Source: PALSA-505 sp036501145 (GTDB lineage: Bacteria > Actinomycetota > Actinomycetes > Streptosporangiales > Streptosporangiaceae). From it: a stretch of 64,000 bases of DNA. Position 1 is the first letter of the stretch, and each line of letters opens with the position of its first letter. Under the pieces are notes generated by a model. It saw only the letters and a program-made list of their open reading frames with translations. It was not told where the DNA came from and ran no database searches. The position numbers and the translations under genes were made by a program. Shown here piece after piece: positions 50,725 through 59,180 of the stretch. The stretch lies in contig DASYAV010000081.1 of NCBI GenBank assembly GCA_036501145.1, forward strand, positions 1-64,000, written 5' to 3'.

Positions 50725-51732
50725 ATGAGATCAACAGCGCGCTACAAGAAATCGATCTATCTGGCGGTCCTGGCTCTGCTCCCGCTGATGTTCGCGGGCA
50801 ACGCCCAGGGACAGGCCCTGGCCGGGACGCCGGTCGCGAAGTACATCGGGGCGGACGCATACCACGATCCGGCCTGGTCCCCGGTGGACAACCCGAGTTC
50901 CAAGTACTACCTCGACCCGCAAAGCGAGAAATTCTTCTACCTCTACAATGCGACAACAAAAGGGCTGCCAAGCAGCGACGCCGATCCCACGTCCGCTTTC
51001 AAAATTCCTGGCTGCGGGGCCATGTCCGGCAGCAGCTATGTGTACCCGACCAGCACGCTGTGCATCATCGTCTGGAACTATGCGGCCAGCAAAGACGGCT
51101 CTGACCTGCAGAGCTTCCTCGAGTCGACGCTGAGCGACCCGCATCAGATCGTCATGGCCTTCTGCAACGAGCCGGAGTTCCACGTGACGTCGACAGGCTG
51201 CTACTGCGACCTCACCGGCACGCCCAAGGCGTGCGGCGGAGCTTACAACTTCAAGCAGCAGTTCGCGGCCGAGTCCGCATACATCATGAATTTCGAGAAA
51301 ACCAACAAGGCGACGAACGTGCACGTCGCGGAAATCTCAGGGGTCCGGCACTATACGGCGGCCCATCCCTCGTGTTTCTTCATCGTGCCGCCGCAGGAGG
51401 TGAACTATTACCTGGCCGACGTCTATGAGCCTGACCATAAGAGCGACGCGAATCTCGGCGCCAACCCAGACTGGAACAGATGGATGAAGTGCACCTCGTT
51501 CCCGGGCAGCGGCGTCGACAGGGGAATCTCCGAGTACGGCATCGACTGCGGGAACGAGCACTGGCGGCAGGGGCACGTGGCCGGCACCTTCGCGGCCGAC
51601 GACACGTACCTCAGGAATAACATGCCGGACATGGTGGTCTGGAACATCTGGGACGTCGGCGGGTGTGCCATCAACGCGACAGAGGAACCCCCGTCGGTGG
51701 CGGCCTGGCTGAACATCGCAGCCGGGAACTAG
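50725..51732 (+). CDS. Secreted glycoside-hydrolase-like protein
   Basis: 335 residues. Signal peptide about 1-34 (VLALLPLMFAGNAQGQALA). The mature part looks like a clan-A TIM barrel: Glu149 in FCNEPEFH is a likely acid/base and Glu270 in GISEYGID a likely nucleophile. Several Cys (CYCDLTGTPKAC, KCTSFPG, DCGNEHW, GGCAIN) suit disulfides. No family is assigned. Codon use is less GC-rich than that of its neighbours and the gene is flanked by 15-base tandem duplications, which could mean recent acquisition. GGAGG precedes the ATG by four bases. Confidence 0.72.
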   Translation: MRSTARYKKSIYLAVLALLPLMFAGNAQGQALAGTPVAKYIGADAYHDPAWSPVDNPSSKYYLDPQSEKFFYLYNATTKGLPSSDADPTSAFKIPGCGAMSGSSYVYPTSTLCIIVWNYAASKDGSDLQSFLESTLSDPHQIVMAFCNEPEFHVTSTGCYCDLTGTPKACGGAYNFKQQFAAESAYIMNFEKTNKATNVHVAEISGVRHYTAAHPSCFFIVPPQEVNYYLADVYEPDHKSDANLGANPDWNRWMKCTSFPGSGVDRGISEYGIDCGNEHWRQGHVAGTFAADDTYLRNNMPDMVVWNIWDVGGCAINATEEPPSVAAWLNIAAGN

Positions 51733-51746
51733 CCAGCCGGGAACTA
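51719..51746. repeat. 15-base-period duplication spanning the stop codon
   Basis: CAGCCGGGAACTA occurs at 51719-51731 and 51734-51746. The first copy carries the in-frame TAG; the second lies just after it. The period of 15 equals that of the duplication at 50598. Confidence 0.85.
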
Positions 51747-51760
51747 CAAGCCTGGCAAAG

Positions 51761-52963
51761 TTAGCCCGCGGCCGCCTCGCAGCGGTCGACGATCTCGCGG
51801 GCCAGGGCGAGGGATGAGGTGGCGGCCGGCGACGGCGCGTTCCTGACGTGGGTGGCGCCGGGCGTCTGGGAGATGGTGAAGTCGTCGAGCAGCCGCCCGT
51901 CCCGGCCGACCGCCTGCGCCCGCACGCCGGCCATGCCGCGGGCGTCGATCCGCATCGAGGCGACCGCGGGCACGTACTGTGCGCAGGCCCGGACGAACGC
52001 CGCGCGGCTGGCGGCCATGCGCATCTCGTCCAGCCCGGTGCGCCAGAACCGCCTGCCGACCCGCCAGGTGCCCGGCCAGCTCAGCGTGCTGGCCACGTCC
52101 CGCGCCCGGACGGTGCGGATGTCGTAGGCGTCCCTGGCGCCCACCAGCATCGCGGTCGGGCCGAGCATGACAGACCCGTCGATGTGCCGGGTCACGTGCA
52201 CGCCGAGGAACGGCAGCTCGGGGTCGGGCACCGGGTAGACCATGCCGCGCACCACCGGCTGCTGGCCGGCTGCCAGCCGCAGGTAGGCACCGCGGAACGG
52301 GACGATCCGCGGGTCGGCGGAGGCGCCGGCGGAGACCGCCAGCCGGTCGGACCCGAGCCCGGCGCACAGTACCGCCCAGGATGCCTGGTAGCTCCCGCCG
52401 TCGTGCTGCAGAACGGTCTGCCCGCGCTCGCGGCGGACCCGGCGGATCTGGCAGCCGAGCGCGACCCGCACGCCGGCCGCGCGCAGGTCCGCCTCCAGGG
52501 CCCGGGCCACCGCGGGGTAGTCGGTGATGCCGGTGGCCGGCGAGTGCAGCCCGGCCAGGCCCCGGCATTCCGGCTCGACGCCGGCGATCTCGCCGCGGCC
52601 GACCCGGCGCAGCCCGGGCACGCCGTTGGCCCGGCCGCGCTCCTCGAGTTCGGCCAGCGCCGGCAGCTCGTCCTCCCGCACGGCCACGATCAGCTTCCCG
52701 CAGCGCTCGTGCCGGATCGCGTGCGCCTCGCAGAACTCATACATCAGCCGGGCGCCCTCGACGCACAGCCGGGCCTTCAGCGAGCCCGGCTTGTAGTACA
52801 CGCCGCTGTGGATCACGCCGGAGTTGTGGCTGGTCTGGTGGTAGCCCACGGTGGCCTGCTGGTCGATGACGGCCACGCTCGCGCCGGGGCGGCGCCGCAG
52901 GTACTCGCGGGCCACCGCGAGGCCGACGATCCCCGCCCCCACCACCGCCAGGTCGTAGCTCAT
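51761..52963 (-). CDS. lhgO: L-2-hydroxyglutarate oxidase (LhgO type)
   Basis: 400 residues. FAD-binding GAGIVGLAVAREYL (9-22), then QTSHNSGVIHSGVYYKPGSLKARLC (key HNSGVIHSG), GITDYPAVARAL and the C-terminal AGVRAQAVGRDGRLLDDF. Oxidises L-2-hydroxyglutarate to 2-oxoglutarate, passing electrons to the membrane pool. It stands alone, with no csiD or gab gene beside it. Confidence 0.9.
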   Translation of the reverse strand: MSYDLAVVGAGIVGLAVAREYLRRRPGASVAVIDQQATVGYHQTSHNSGVIHSGVYYKPGSLKARLCVEGARLMYEFCEAHAIRHERCGKLIVAVREDELPALAELEERGRANGVPGLRRVGRGEIAGVEPECRGLAGLHSPATGITDYPAVARALEADLRAAGVRVALGCQIRRVRRERGQTVLQHDGGSYQASWAVLCAGLGSDRLAVSAGASADPRIVPFRGAYLRLAAGQQPVVRGMVYPVPDPELPFLGVHVTRHIDGSVMLGPTAMLVGARDAYDIRTVRARDVASTLSWPGTWRVGRRFWRTGLDEMRMAASRAAFVRACAQYVPAVASMRIDARGMAGVRAQAVGRDGRLLDDFTISQTPGATHVRNAPSPAATSSLALAREIVDRCEAAAG

Positions 52964-53052
52964 CTCAGCCCGCAGGTTACTACCCGGCCGCCGGGCAGCG
53001 GGCCCGGCGATACCCGGTTGCCGGGCGGCCCGCTGTCCGGTACGGATGGACC

Positions 53053-53958
53053 ATGACCGGGAGCGCAGCCGGGCCGGGCCAGGAGAACGCCCACGTGTCC
53101 TGGCGGATGGCGGTGGCCCGGCGGGCCGCGCGGGTGTATGCGGGCAACGGCAGGCTGGCCGCGTTCGCGGTGGCCGGGTCGGTCGGCGGCGGGCAGGCCG
53201 ACCGGTTCTCCGACCTGGAGATCGACTGCTACTGGCACGAGCCGCCGGCCGACGCCGACCGGCTGGCGCCCATCGAGGCGCTCGGCGGCCGGCCCGGCAC
53301 GCTCTGGGAGTACGACCCGGACGACGCGGAGTGGAGCGACGACTACGAACTGGACGGGCTGGACGTCACGGTGAGCAGCTTCACCACCGGCACCGTGGAC
53401 GGCTGGCTGGACGCGGTGACGCTGCGGGCAGACACCGACCCGGTCAAGCACATGCGGCTCGCCGCCATCCAGCGGTGCCGCCCGCTGGCGGGCGCGGACC
53501 TGGTGCTGGCCTGGCGGGAGCGGGCGGACCGGTACCCGGACGAGCTGGTCGCGGCGATGGCGCACCGGGCGCTGCACCCGGGTGCGCTGCCCGGCTGGGC
53601 GGCCCGCGAGGCGCTGGCCGAGCGCGGGGACGAGATCGCGGTGCAGGCGCTGCTGGCCGCCGTCACGCAGGCCGTGCTCGGCGCCCTGCTGGCCATCAAC
53701 CGGGTCTACCCGCCGCACCGGCTGCCCAAGTGGCAGCGCCACCTGCTGGCCGGGCTCACGGTGGCGCCGGACCGGCTGGCCGCGCGGCTGCACGAGCTGG
53801 CCGCCACCGCCGATCCGGTACGGGCCCTGTCTGTGGCGGGGGCGCTGCTAGCCGAGACGGCGGCGCTGGCCGAGCGCACCGCCGGGATCGACGTCGCCGG
53901 GTTCCGCGAGGCACTCGCCGAGCGGCGGCAGCCGCACGACCCACCCAGCACTGGTTAG
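53053..53958 (+). CDS. Nucleotidyltransferase-like protein (DUF4037-like)
   Basis: 301 residues. An N-terminal nucleotidyltransferase motif is visible as GSVGGGQADRFSDLEID (about 43-59), that is GS followed by DxE/D. The C-terminal part is helical. The substrate is unknown. Such proteins include aminoglycoside-type and RNA-type nucleotidyltransferases, but no specific class can be stated. It overlaps the convergent VIT gene by four bases. Confidence 0.75.
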   Translation: MTGSAAGPGQENAHVSWRMAVARRAARVYAGNGRLAAFAVAGSVGGGQADRFSDLEIDCYWHEPPADADRLAPIEALGGRPGTLWEYDPDDAEWSDDYELDGLDVTVSSFTTGTVDGWLDAVTLRADTDPVKHMRLAAIQRCRPLAGADLVLAWRERADRYPDELVAAMAHRALHPGALPGWAAREALAERGDEIAVQALLAAVTQAVLGALLAINRVYPPHRLPKWQRHLLAGLTVAPDRLAARLHELAATADPVRALSVAGALLAETAALAERTAGIDVAGFREALAERRQPHDPPSTG

Positions 53959-54704
53959 CGCACGCCGGCGCCGATCAGGCTGCCCACGCCGTAGGTGACG
54001 CCGATGGCCAGCACGCCCAGCAGGAGCTGGCGCAGGCCGGACCGCAGCACCGGCCGGCCGGTCAGCCTGCCGACGAACATCCCGCCGGCGAACAGCGTCA
54101 CCGCTGAGACTCCGAGCGCCGCGCCGAGCACCGGCAGCCCGGCCAGGTAGGGCAGCAGCGGCAGCAGTGCCCCGGTGGAGAACGCGAGCAGCGACGCCAC
54201 CCCGGCGAGAATCGCCGACGGCAGCTCGCGGTAGTCGACGCCGAGCTCCTCCCGGGTGTGCACGCGCAGCGCGGTGTGCGGATCCCGGGACACCGCGGCC
54301 GCCATCCGGGCGGCGGTGTCCGCGTCGGCGCCGTACTCGCGGAAGTACCCGGCCAGTTCGGCCTGCTCGGCCGCCGGGAACTCGGCGTGCATCCGGCGCT
54401 CCAGGTCGACCTCGGCGTGCACCAGGTCGTTCTGGTTGGTGACCGACACGTACTCCCCGGTGCCCATGGAGAACGCCCCGGCGACCAGCGCGGCCACGCC
54501 GGTGAGCACGATCGCGTGCGCGGACACCCCGCCGCCGCCGACCCCGGCGATCAGCGAGGAGTTGGTCACCAGCCCGTCCACCGCCCCGAACACGGTGGGC
54601 CGCAGCCACCCACCGGACACGTCGCGGTGCCGGTGCCGCCAGCCGGCCCGCAGCGCCGCCGCGCGGGCGGCGTCCGAGGGCTCGGGGACATGCGCGTCGG
54701 TCAC
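53955..54704 (-). CDS. VIT1/CCC1-family iron or manganese transporter
   Basis: 249 residues. The N-terminal part has two membrane helices with VFGAVDGLVTNSSLIAGVGGGG and AFSMGTGEYVSVTNQ, both VIT1/CCC1 hallmarks. A cytoplasmic Glu-rich metal-binding region follows (NDLVHAEVDLERRMHAEFPAAEQAEL), then three C-terminal helices. It probably exports Fe2+ or Mn2+ from the cytoplasm. It is divergent from the YnfA-like gene. Confidence 0.9.
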   Translation of the reverse strand: MTDAHVPEPSDAARAAALRAGWRHRHRDVSGGWLRPTVFGAVDGLVTNSSLIAGVGGGGVSAHAIVLTGVAALVAGAFSMGTGEYVSVTNQNDLVHAEVDLERRMHAEFPAAEQAELAGYFREYGADADTAARMAAAVSRDPHTALRVHTREELGVDYRELPSAILAGVASLLAFSTGALLPLLPYLAGLPVLGAALGVSAVTLFAGGMFVGRLTGRPVLRSGLRQLLLGVLAIGVTYGVGSLIGAGVR

Positions 54705-54742
54705 CTGCAGGATTATCCCGCCGATGGGCCAGAATCGGCGGA

Positions 54743-55075
54743 ATGAACGTAGCTCGATCGATCGGACTGTTCGTGGCGGCCGGGCTGGCCGAAATCGGTG
54801 GCGGCTACCTGATCTGGCGCTGGCTGCGGGAGGGCGCCCCGCTGATCGCCGGCATCGTGGGCGCGCTGATCCTGGTCGGCTACGGCATCATCCCGACGCT
54901 GCAGCGCAGCGGCGACTTCGGCCGGATCTACGCGGCGTACGGGGGCGTGTTCGTGGTGGTCTCGCTGCTGTGGGGCTGGGGCGTGGCCGGGCACCGGCCG
55001 GACCGCTACGACTGGATCGGGGCGGTCGTGGTGCTGGCCGGCGTGGCCATCATCTACTTCGCGCCCCGGCACTGA
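54743..55075 (+). CDS. YnfA/UPF0060 family membrane protein
   Basis: 110 residues and four membrane helices, with the family signatures GLAEIGGGYLIWRWLREG, YGIIPTLQ and GRIYAAYGGVFVVVSLLWGW. YnfA-like proteins resemble small multidrug transporters, but their cargo is uncertain. Confidence 0.92.
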   Translation: MNVARSIGLFVAAGLAEIGGGYLIWRWLREGAPLIAGIVGALILVGYGIIPTLQRSGDFGRIYAAYGGVFVVVSLLWGWGVAGHRPDRYDWIGAVVVLAGVAIIYFAPRH

Positions 55076-55096
55076 GCTGCCGGACACCCGGGCTGG

Positions 55097-55579
55097 CTAG
55101 ACACCGAGTTCCAGGGCGACCATCGGCAGGCCGGTGCCGTCACCGCTGATCCGGCTGCCGAGGGCCGCCTCGAGCACCGGTTTCAGCGTGCTCCAGGCCC
55201 GCGGGTGGGCGGCCGCGTACTCCGACACCGCCGCGGCCGCCTCCGGGCCGCTGAGCACCCGCGCGGTGGCCGGGGCGGGACGCCGGCTGGCCAGGTAGAC
55301 GCGCACCCGCGGGTCGGCCTGGACGTTGCGGAACCACTGCGCGCGGCCGCCGAACCCGGAACAGACCACGTACCGGCCGGGCTGCCGGCCGACCACCTCC
55401 AGCACCACGTAACGCCGGGCCCCGGACGTGCGCCCGGTGTGCTCGAGCATCAGCAGCCTGCCGCCGAAGACCGCGCCGAGCCTGGCCCGGTACAGCCACA
55501 CGGGCGCCCGGACCAGCCAGCGGGTCCGCAGCAGCCCGGCGGCGGCGCCGGCGGTGCGGGGCGAGACGGATGTGCGCAT
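55097..55579 (-). CDS. Deazaflavin (F420)-dependent nitroreductase family protein (Ddn type)
   Basis: 160 residues. Typical Ddn segments are LLMLEHTGRTSGARRYVVLEVVGR, YVVCSGFGGRAQWFRNVQADPRV and a C-terminal LPMVALELG. The family uses reduced coenzyme F420 for quinone, nitro or enone reduction. GGAG precedes the ATG. It lies 16 bases downstream of a TetR gene, in the same direction, and shares a control region with the mycothiol-dependent nitroreductase gene. Confidence 0.88.
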   Translation of the reverse strand: MRTSVSPRTAGAAAGLLRTRWLVRAPVWLYRARLGAVFGGRLLMLEHTGRTSGARRYVVLEVVGRQPGRYVVCSGFGGRAQWFRNVQADPRVRVYLASRRPAPATARVLSGPEAAAAVSEYAAAHPRAWSTLKPVLEAALGSRISGDGTGLPMVALELGV

Positions 55580-55595
55580 GATGACTCCGTTCCGG

Positions 55596-56225
55596 TCAGC
55601 GTGCCGGTTGGCCTGGTGTGGCGGCGAGGCCGCCCTGGTAGACCGCGGTGACCTCGGCGCCCCAGCGCCGCAGCCCGGCCCCGGACAGCGGGTCGGTGCC
55701 GAGCACGTCCGCCAGCCGCTCCCGCAGCATCAGCACCGCCAGGTCGTTGGCCAGCAGGAACGCGGCCCGCACCGGCGGGTCGGCGCCGGCCGAGGCCTGC
55801 CCCGACTCCGCCATGGCGGCCAGCGCGCCCAGGCTGGCCTGGTGCAGCCTGCGGAACAGCGCCGCGGCGGCCGGCCCGCCGGCCATCAGCATCCGGCCGA
55901 TGTAGCCGGGCACGGCGGATCCCTCCGGGAGGTGCCGGCTCACCGAGTCCGCCAGGGTGGGCAGCGCCGCCGGGCTGAACGGGCCGTCCGGGACCCGGGT
56001 CAGCTGCGCCAGCATGGCCTCGAAGATCGCGGCCACGTGGCCGTCCACGGCGTCCCGCAGTCCGTCTTTCGAGCCGTAGCTGCGGATCACCAGCGCAGGC
56101 GACACCCCCGCCGCGGCCGCGACCTGGCGCACGGTTACCGCGTCCGGTCCCCGCTCGGCGAACAGCCGCAGCGCCGCCTCGCGGATCCTCGCGGCGGAGG
56201 TGAGGTCCCCTATCGGTGTACGCAT
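55596..56225 (-). CDS. TetR family transcriptional regulator
   Basis: 209 residues. The helix-turn-helix is clear (TVRQVAAAAGVSPALVIRSYGSKDGLRDAVDGHV, core VRQVAAAAGVSPALVIRSYG). The ATG at 56225 is preceded on the minus strand by TATAAT and seven bases, so the transcript is probably leaderless. Operator-like TGTTCA direct repeats overlap the start. It is divergent from the mycothiol nitroreductase gene and heads an operon with the Ddn-type gene, so it probably controls both enzymes. Confidence 0.9.
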   Translation of the reverse strand: MRTPIGDLTSAARIREAALRLFAERGPDAVTVRQVAAAAGVSPALVIRSYGSKDGLRDAVDGHVAAIFEAMLAQLTRVPDGPFSPAALPTLADSVSRHLPEGSAVPGYIGRMLMAGGPAAAALFRRLHQASLGALAAMAESGQASAGADPPVRAAFLLANDLAVLMLRERLADVLGTDPLSGAGLRRWGAEVTAVYQGGLAATPGQPAR

Positions 56226-56250
56226 GTTCACTATTATAAACATTTGTTCA
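56225..56250 (-). promoter_or_regulatory. Leaderless promoter and TGTTCA repeats upstream of tetR
   Basis: On the minus strand TATAAT (56238-56233) lies seven bases before the ATG (56225-56223). TGTTCA occurs as a direct repeat at 56225-56230 and 56245-56250 (plus-strand coordinates), 20 bp apart, flanking the -10. Occupancy would block tetR and, 23 bases away, the divergent nitroreductase gene. Confidence 0.7.
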
Positions 56251-56272
56251 GCGAGCGGCCGGAATACCCCGC

Positions 56273-56929
56273 ATGGCGCGAGGTGTTGCCGCTGAAGTGA
56301 CGCAGACTTCGCAGACGCAAGAGCAGGCGCAGTTCTGGTTCGACCCACTATGTCCGTGGGCGTGGATCACGTCCCGGTGGATGCTGGAGGTCGAGAAGGT
56401 CCGCCCGGTGCATACCGAGTGGCGGATCATGTCCCTCGCCTATCTCAACCTGACCCAGCATGAGGGCAAGGGCCTGGATGAGGACTACCTGGAGCGGATG
56501 AAGAAGGCCTGGGGCCCGGTGCGGGTGTGCGCCGCGGCCGCCCAGCAGAAGGGCCCTGAGGTTCTCGGCCCGCTCTACACCGCGATCGGGACCCGGTTCC
56601 ACGTGCAGGGCCGCCGGGAGGACCCAGGCACACTGCCCGAGGCGCTGGCCGAGGTGGGGCTGCCCGGGTCGATAGCCGGCGCGGTGGACAGCACCGAGTA
56701 CGACGATCTGATCAAGGCCTCGCACAACGAGGCCTTCGACCAGGTCGGCCTGGACGTGGGTACCCCGGTCATCCGGATCCGCGGCAAGGCGCTGTTCGGC
56801 CCGGTCATCACGCCGGCTCCGAAGGGCGAGGCGGCCGGGCGGCTCTGGGACGGCTTCGTGCTGGTCACCGAGGCGGACGGGTTCTTCGAGCTGAAGCGCA
56901 CCCGGGACCGCAAGCCGTCCTTCGAATAG
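56273..56929 (+). CDS. Mycothiol-dependent nitroreductase Rv2466c family protein
   Basis: 218 residues of the DsbA/thioredoxin-like Rv2466c family. The active-site motif is DPLCPWAWITSRW (Cys27-Pro-Trp-Ala, single catalytic Cys). The conserved AWGPVRV, LGPLYTA, DVGTPVIRI and FFELKRTR are all present. The M. tuberculosis enzyme uses mycothiol and reduces nitro compounds, and gives protection against redox stress. The ATG at 56273 is the furthest in-frame start, but a GTG at 56297 would fit family length equally well; no ribosome site is seen for either. Confidence 0.92.
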   Translation: MARGVAAEVTQTSQTQEQAQFWFDPLCPWAWITSRWMLEVEKVRPVHTEWRIMSLAYLNLTQHEGKGLDEDYLERMKKAWGPVRVCAAAAQQKGPEVLGPLYTAIGTRFHVQGRREDPGTLPEALAEVGLPGSIAGAVDSTEYDDLIKASHNEAFDQVGLDVGTPVIRIRGKALFGPVITPAPKGEAAGRLWDGFVLVTEADGFFELKRTRDRKPSFE

Positions 56930-57027
56930 CCCGGCCGGTACCGGGACGGATCCGGATCGCCCGTTCCTGCGCACAGCTAACATGGCAGCACAGACTGGTG
57001 TGTGCGCCTGAGGCAGGAGCGGATCGG

Positions 57028-57423
57028 GTGACGCAGGACGAGGCGGGCGCCGGGCCGCCGGGCGGGCGGCGGGGCGCCGGCGAGCTGGAGGCGGCGGTGC
57101 TCGCGGTGCTGCACGCCGCCGGATCGGCGCTGACCCCCGGTGAGGTCCGGGAGCGGCTGGGCGCCGGCCTCGCCTACAGCACGGTGGTGACGATCATGTC
57201 GCGGCTGCACGGCAAGGGTGTGCTCAGCCGGGTCAAGGCGGGCCGGGCGTACGCCTACGCGCCGGTCGCCGACGAGCCGGGGCTGGCCGCCCGCCGGATG
57301 CGCGGCGTGCTGGAGGCCGAGGGCGACCGGGAGGCGGTACTGGCCCGGTTCGTGTCCGGGCTGACGCGCGCCGACGAGGAACTGCTGCGCCGGATGCTCA
57401 GCGCGCCCCAGGACGGCAGCTAG
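57028..57423 (+). CDS. BlaI/MecI/CopY family repressor
   Basis: 131 residues. Winged helix: LEAAVLAVLHAAGSALTPGEVRERL, then YSTVVTIMSRLHGKGVLSRVKAGRAYAYAP. This is the BlaI pattern, with the C-terminal cleavage/dimer region after it. The GTG at 57028 has AGGAG upstream. It is paired with an M56 metallopeptidase gene 13 bases downstream, a standard BlaI/BlaR1-like layout; the M56 protease may cleave or influence the repressor. Targets are unknown. Confidence 0.92.
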   Translation: MTQDEAGAGPPGGRRGAGELEAAVLAVLHAAGSALTPGEVRERLGAGLAYSTVVTIMSRLHGKGVLSRVKAGRAYAYAPVADEPGLAARRMRGVLEAEGDREAVLARFVSGLTRADEELLRRMLSAPQDGS

Positions 57424-57436
57424 GCAGGGGCCGGCG

Positions 57437-58390
57437 ATGGTGACGGCGCTGTGCCTTTCGCTGATCGTTCCGCTGATCGCCGCGGTCAGCGCCCGGCGGC
57501 TGGCCGAATGGCTGCCGCCGCGCAGCGCGACCTGGCTGCTGGCCGGCAGCGCCGTGGTGCTGGCCGGCGCGAGCAGCGGCATGCTCGGGCTGCTCATGCT
57601 GGCGGCGGCGGTGCGCATCCCGCTGGTCGCCGGGCTCGGCCACATGTCGGTGGCCCGGGTGATCCCGCACGATCCCATGCCGCTGCCGCTCGGGCTGGCC
57701 GCGGCCGCGCTGCTGGCCGCCGCCGCACTGGCCGCGGTGTGGGTGGCCTGGCGCCGTATCGGCGCGCTGATCGCCGCGCACCGCCAGGGCCGCCGGCTGC
57801 CCGGCTCCGGGCAGGTCGTGGTGGTCAGCGACGAAGCGGCGGACGCGTACGCGGTGCCCGGCTGGCCCGGCCGGATCGTGGTCACCTCGGGCATGATGCG
57901 GGCGCTCAGCACGGCCGAGCGGCGGGTGCTGCTGGCGCACGAGCGCGCGCACGTCACCGGGCACCATTACCTGTTCACCGCCGCCGCGCGGCTGGCGGCC
58001 GCGGCCAACCCGCTGCTGCGGCCGGTCAGCGACGCCGCCGGGTACTGCGTGGAGCGGTGGGCGGACGAGCGCGCGGCCACCGCCACCGGCGACAGGGCGC
58101 TCACCGCCCGGGCCATCGCCAGGGCCGCGCTGGCCGCGGCGGCCAGCCCGCAGCGGCGGCCGGAACCCGCACTGGGCGTGGCGGCCGTCCCGGACGGGCT
58201 GCGCGGCGCCGGTGTGATGCCGCGCCGGGTCGCCGCGCTGCTGCGCCCGCCGCCGCGGCGGGCCAGGCTGGCGCTGCTGGCTGTGGCGGCCGCCCTGGTC
58301 ATGGTGTGCGGGCTGGCGGTGCTGGAGGCCGGGCTGGACCTGCACGCGCTGATCGAACTCGCCCAGGGCCCGGTGATCGGCCCCCGGTGA
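57437..58390 (+). CDS. M56-family membrane metallopeptidase (BlaR1-like without sensor domain)
   Basis: 317 residues with several membrane helices. The zinc motif is HERAH (HExxH), with the third-ligand region VERWADERAAT after it, and FTAAARLAAAANPLLRPVSDAAGYC between. The penicillin-binding sensor domain of BlaR1 is absent: after the last helix only a short tail remains. It pairs with the upstream BlaI-like repressor. The inducing signal is unknown. Confidence 0.9.
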   Translation: MVTALCLSLIVPLIAAVSARRLAEWLPPRSATWLLAGSAVVLAGASSGMLGLLMLAAAVRIPLVAGLGHMSVARVIPHDPMPLPLGLAAAALLAAAALAAVWVAWRRIGALIAAHRQGRRLPGSGQVVVVSDEAADAYAVPGWPGRIVVTSGMMRALSTAERRVLLAHERAHVTGHHYLFTAAARLAAAANPLLRPVSDAAGYCVERWADERAATATGDRALTARAIARAALAAAASPQRRPEPALGVAAVPDGLRGAGVMPRRVAALLRPPPRRARLALLAVAAALVMVCGLAVLEAGLDLHALIELAQGPVIGPR

Positions 58391-58405
58391 GGGCGGCCGG
58401 CGGAT

Positions 58406-59032
58406 CTACCGCCGCGCGCGGTGCGAGGGGCGCGGCGGCTGCTCGGCCGCTTCGCGGCGCAGTTCGCGCACCCGGATGATCACGAACGCCACGATGCCCA
58501 CGACGACCAGCGCCAGGATCACGTAGCCGGCCACCGACAGGTCGTGCGCGACCTTGTTCCAGGCCGGGCCCACGGCGTACCCGATGCTGGACGTGATGGC
58601 CACGTAGATGACGGTGCCGGTCAAGCTGAGCAGGCCGAAGCGGATCGGGGGCACGTCGGCGAAGCCGGCCACCAGAGAGACGAACGACCGGATCAGCGGC
58701 AGCATCCGGGCCAGCGGGATGGCCCAGCTGCCGTGGCCGGCCAGGAACCGCTCGGCCCGGGCGGTGTCCGCCTTGGTGAGCAGCACATACCGGCCGAACC
58801 TGTTCACCGCCGGCCGCCCGCCCACCCGGCCCACCGTGTAGGAGACCAGGGATCCGGCCAGTTCGGCCAGCGTACCCGCCACGATGACCCAGGCCAGGTT
58901 CAGGTGACCCTGGTAGGCCAGCACGCCCGCGAAGATGAAAATGACTTCGGAGGAGATCGGGACGTTGCAGGCCTCGAGGAACGCGAGCAGGATCAGCGCG
59001 GGATAGCCGGCGTGGATGAGGAAGCTCTGCAT
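58406..59032 (-). CDS. DedA family membrane protein
   Basis: 208 residues. Starts MQSFLIHAGYPALILLAFLEACNVPISSEVIFIFAG, with the DedA motif FLEACNVPISSE and the conserved FGRYVLLTK and RMLPLIRSFVSLVAG. About five membrane helices. DedA proteins are thought to recycle undecaprenyl phosphate or lipids. ATG 59032 with GAAGGG upstream. A TCTACA-N4-TGTAGA site lies in its promoter. Confidence 0.92.
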   Translation of the reverse strand: MQSFLIHAGYPALILLAFLEACNVPISSEVIFIFAGVLAYQGHLNLAWVIVAGTLAELAGSLVSYTVGRVGGRPAVNRFGRYVLLTKADTARAERFLAGHGSWAIPLARMLPLIRSFVSLVAGFADVPPIRFGLLSLTGTVIYVAITSSIGYAVGPAWNKVAHDLSVAGYVILALVVVGIVAFVIIRVRELRREAAEQPPRPSHRARR

Positions 59033-59075
59033 GACGGGCCCTTCACGCGGGTCCGGGCATCCGGACAGAGGAACT

Positions 59076-59091
59076 TCTACATAATTGTAGA
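59076..59091. promoter_or_regulatory. TCTACA-N4-TGTAGA repeat upstream of dedA
   Basis: A 6-4-6 inverted repeat lies 44 bases before the dedA ATG. It resembles the TACA/TGTA half-sites of BlaI-type repressors (BlaI sites usually have a two-base spacer). A BlaI-like gene lies 1.7 kb away, so the link is possible. Confidence 0.4.
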
Positions 59092-59180
59092 TGCAGCTCA
59101 GCCCACACAGGACACGAAGGTGCCATCCGGGACATCGTCGCGCCGGCGGGCATGGTGGCCAGAATCGGTAGCCGGTGCGG

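Noticed and set aside
56980..57009. A nine-codon upstream open frame (MAAQTGVCA) before the BlaI-like gene
   Set aside because: No ribosome site or conservation evidence; a short ATG frame of this size is expected by chance.
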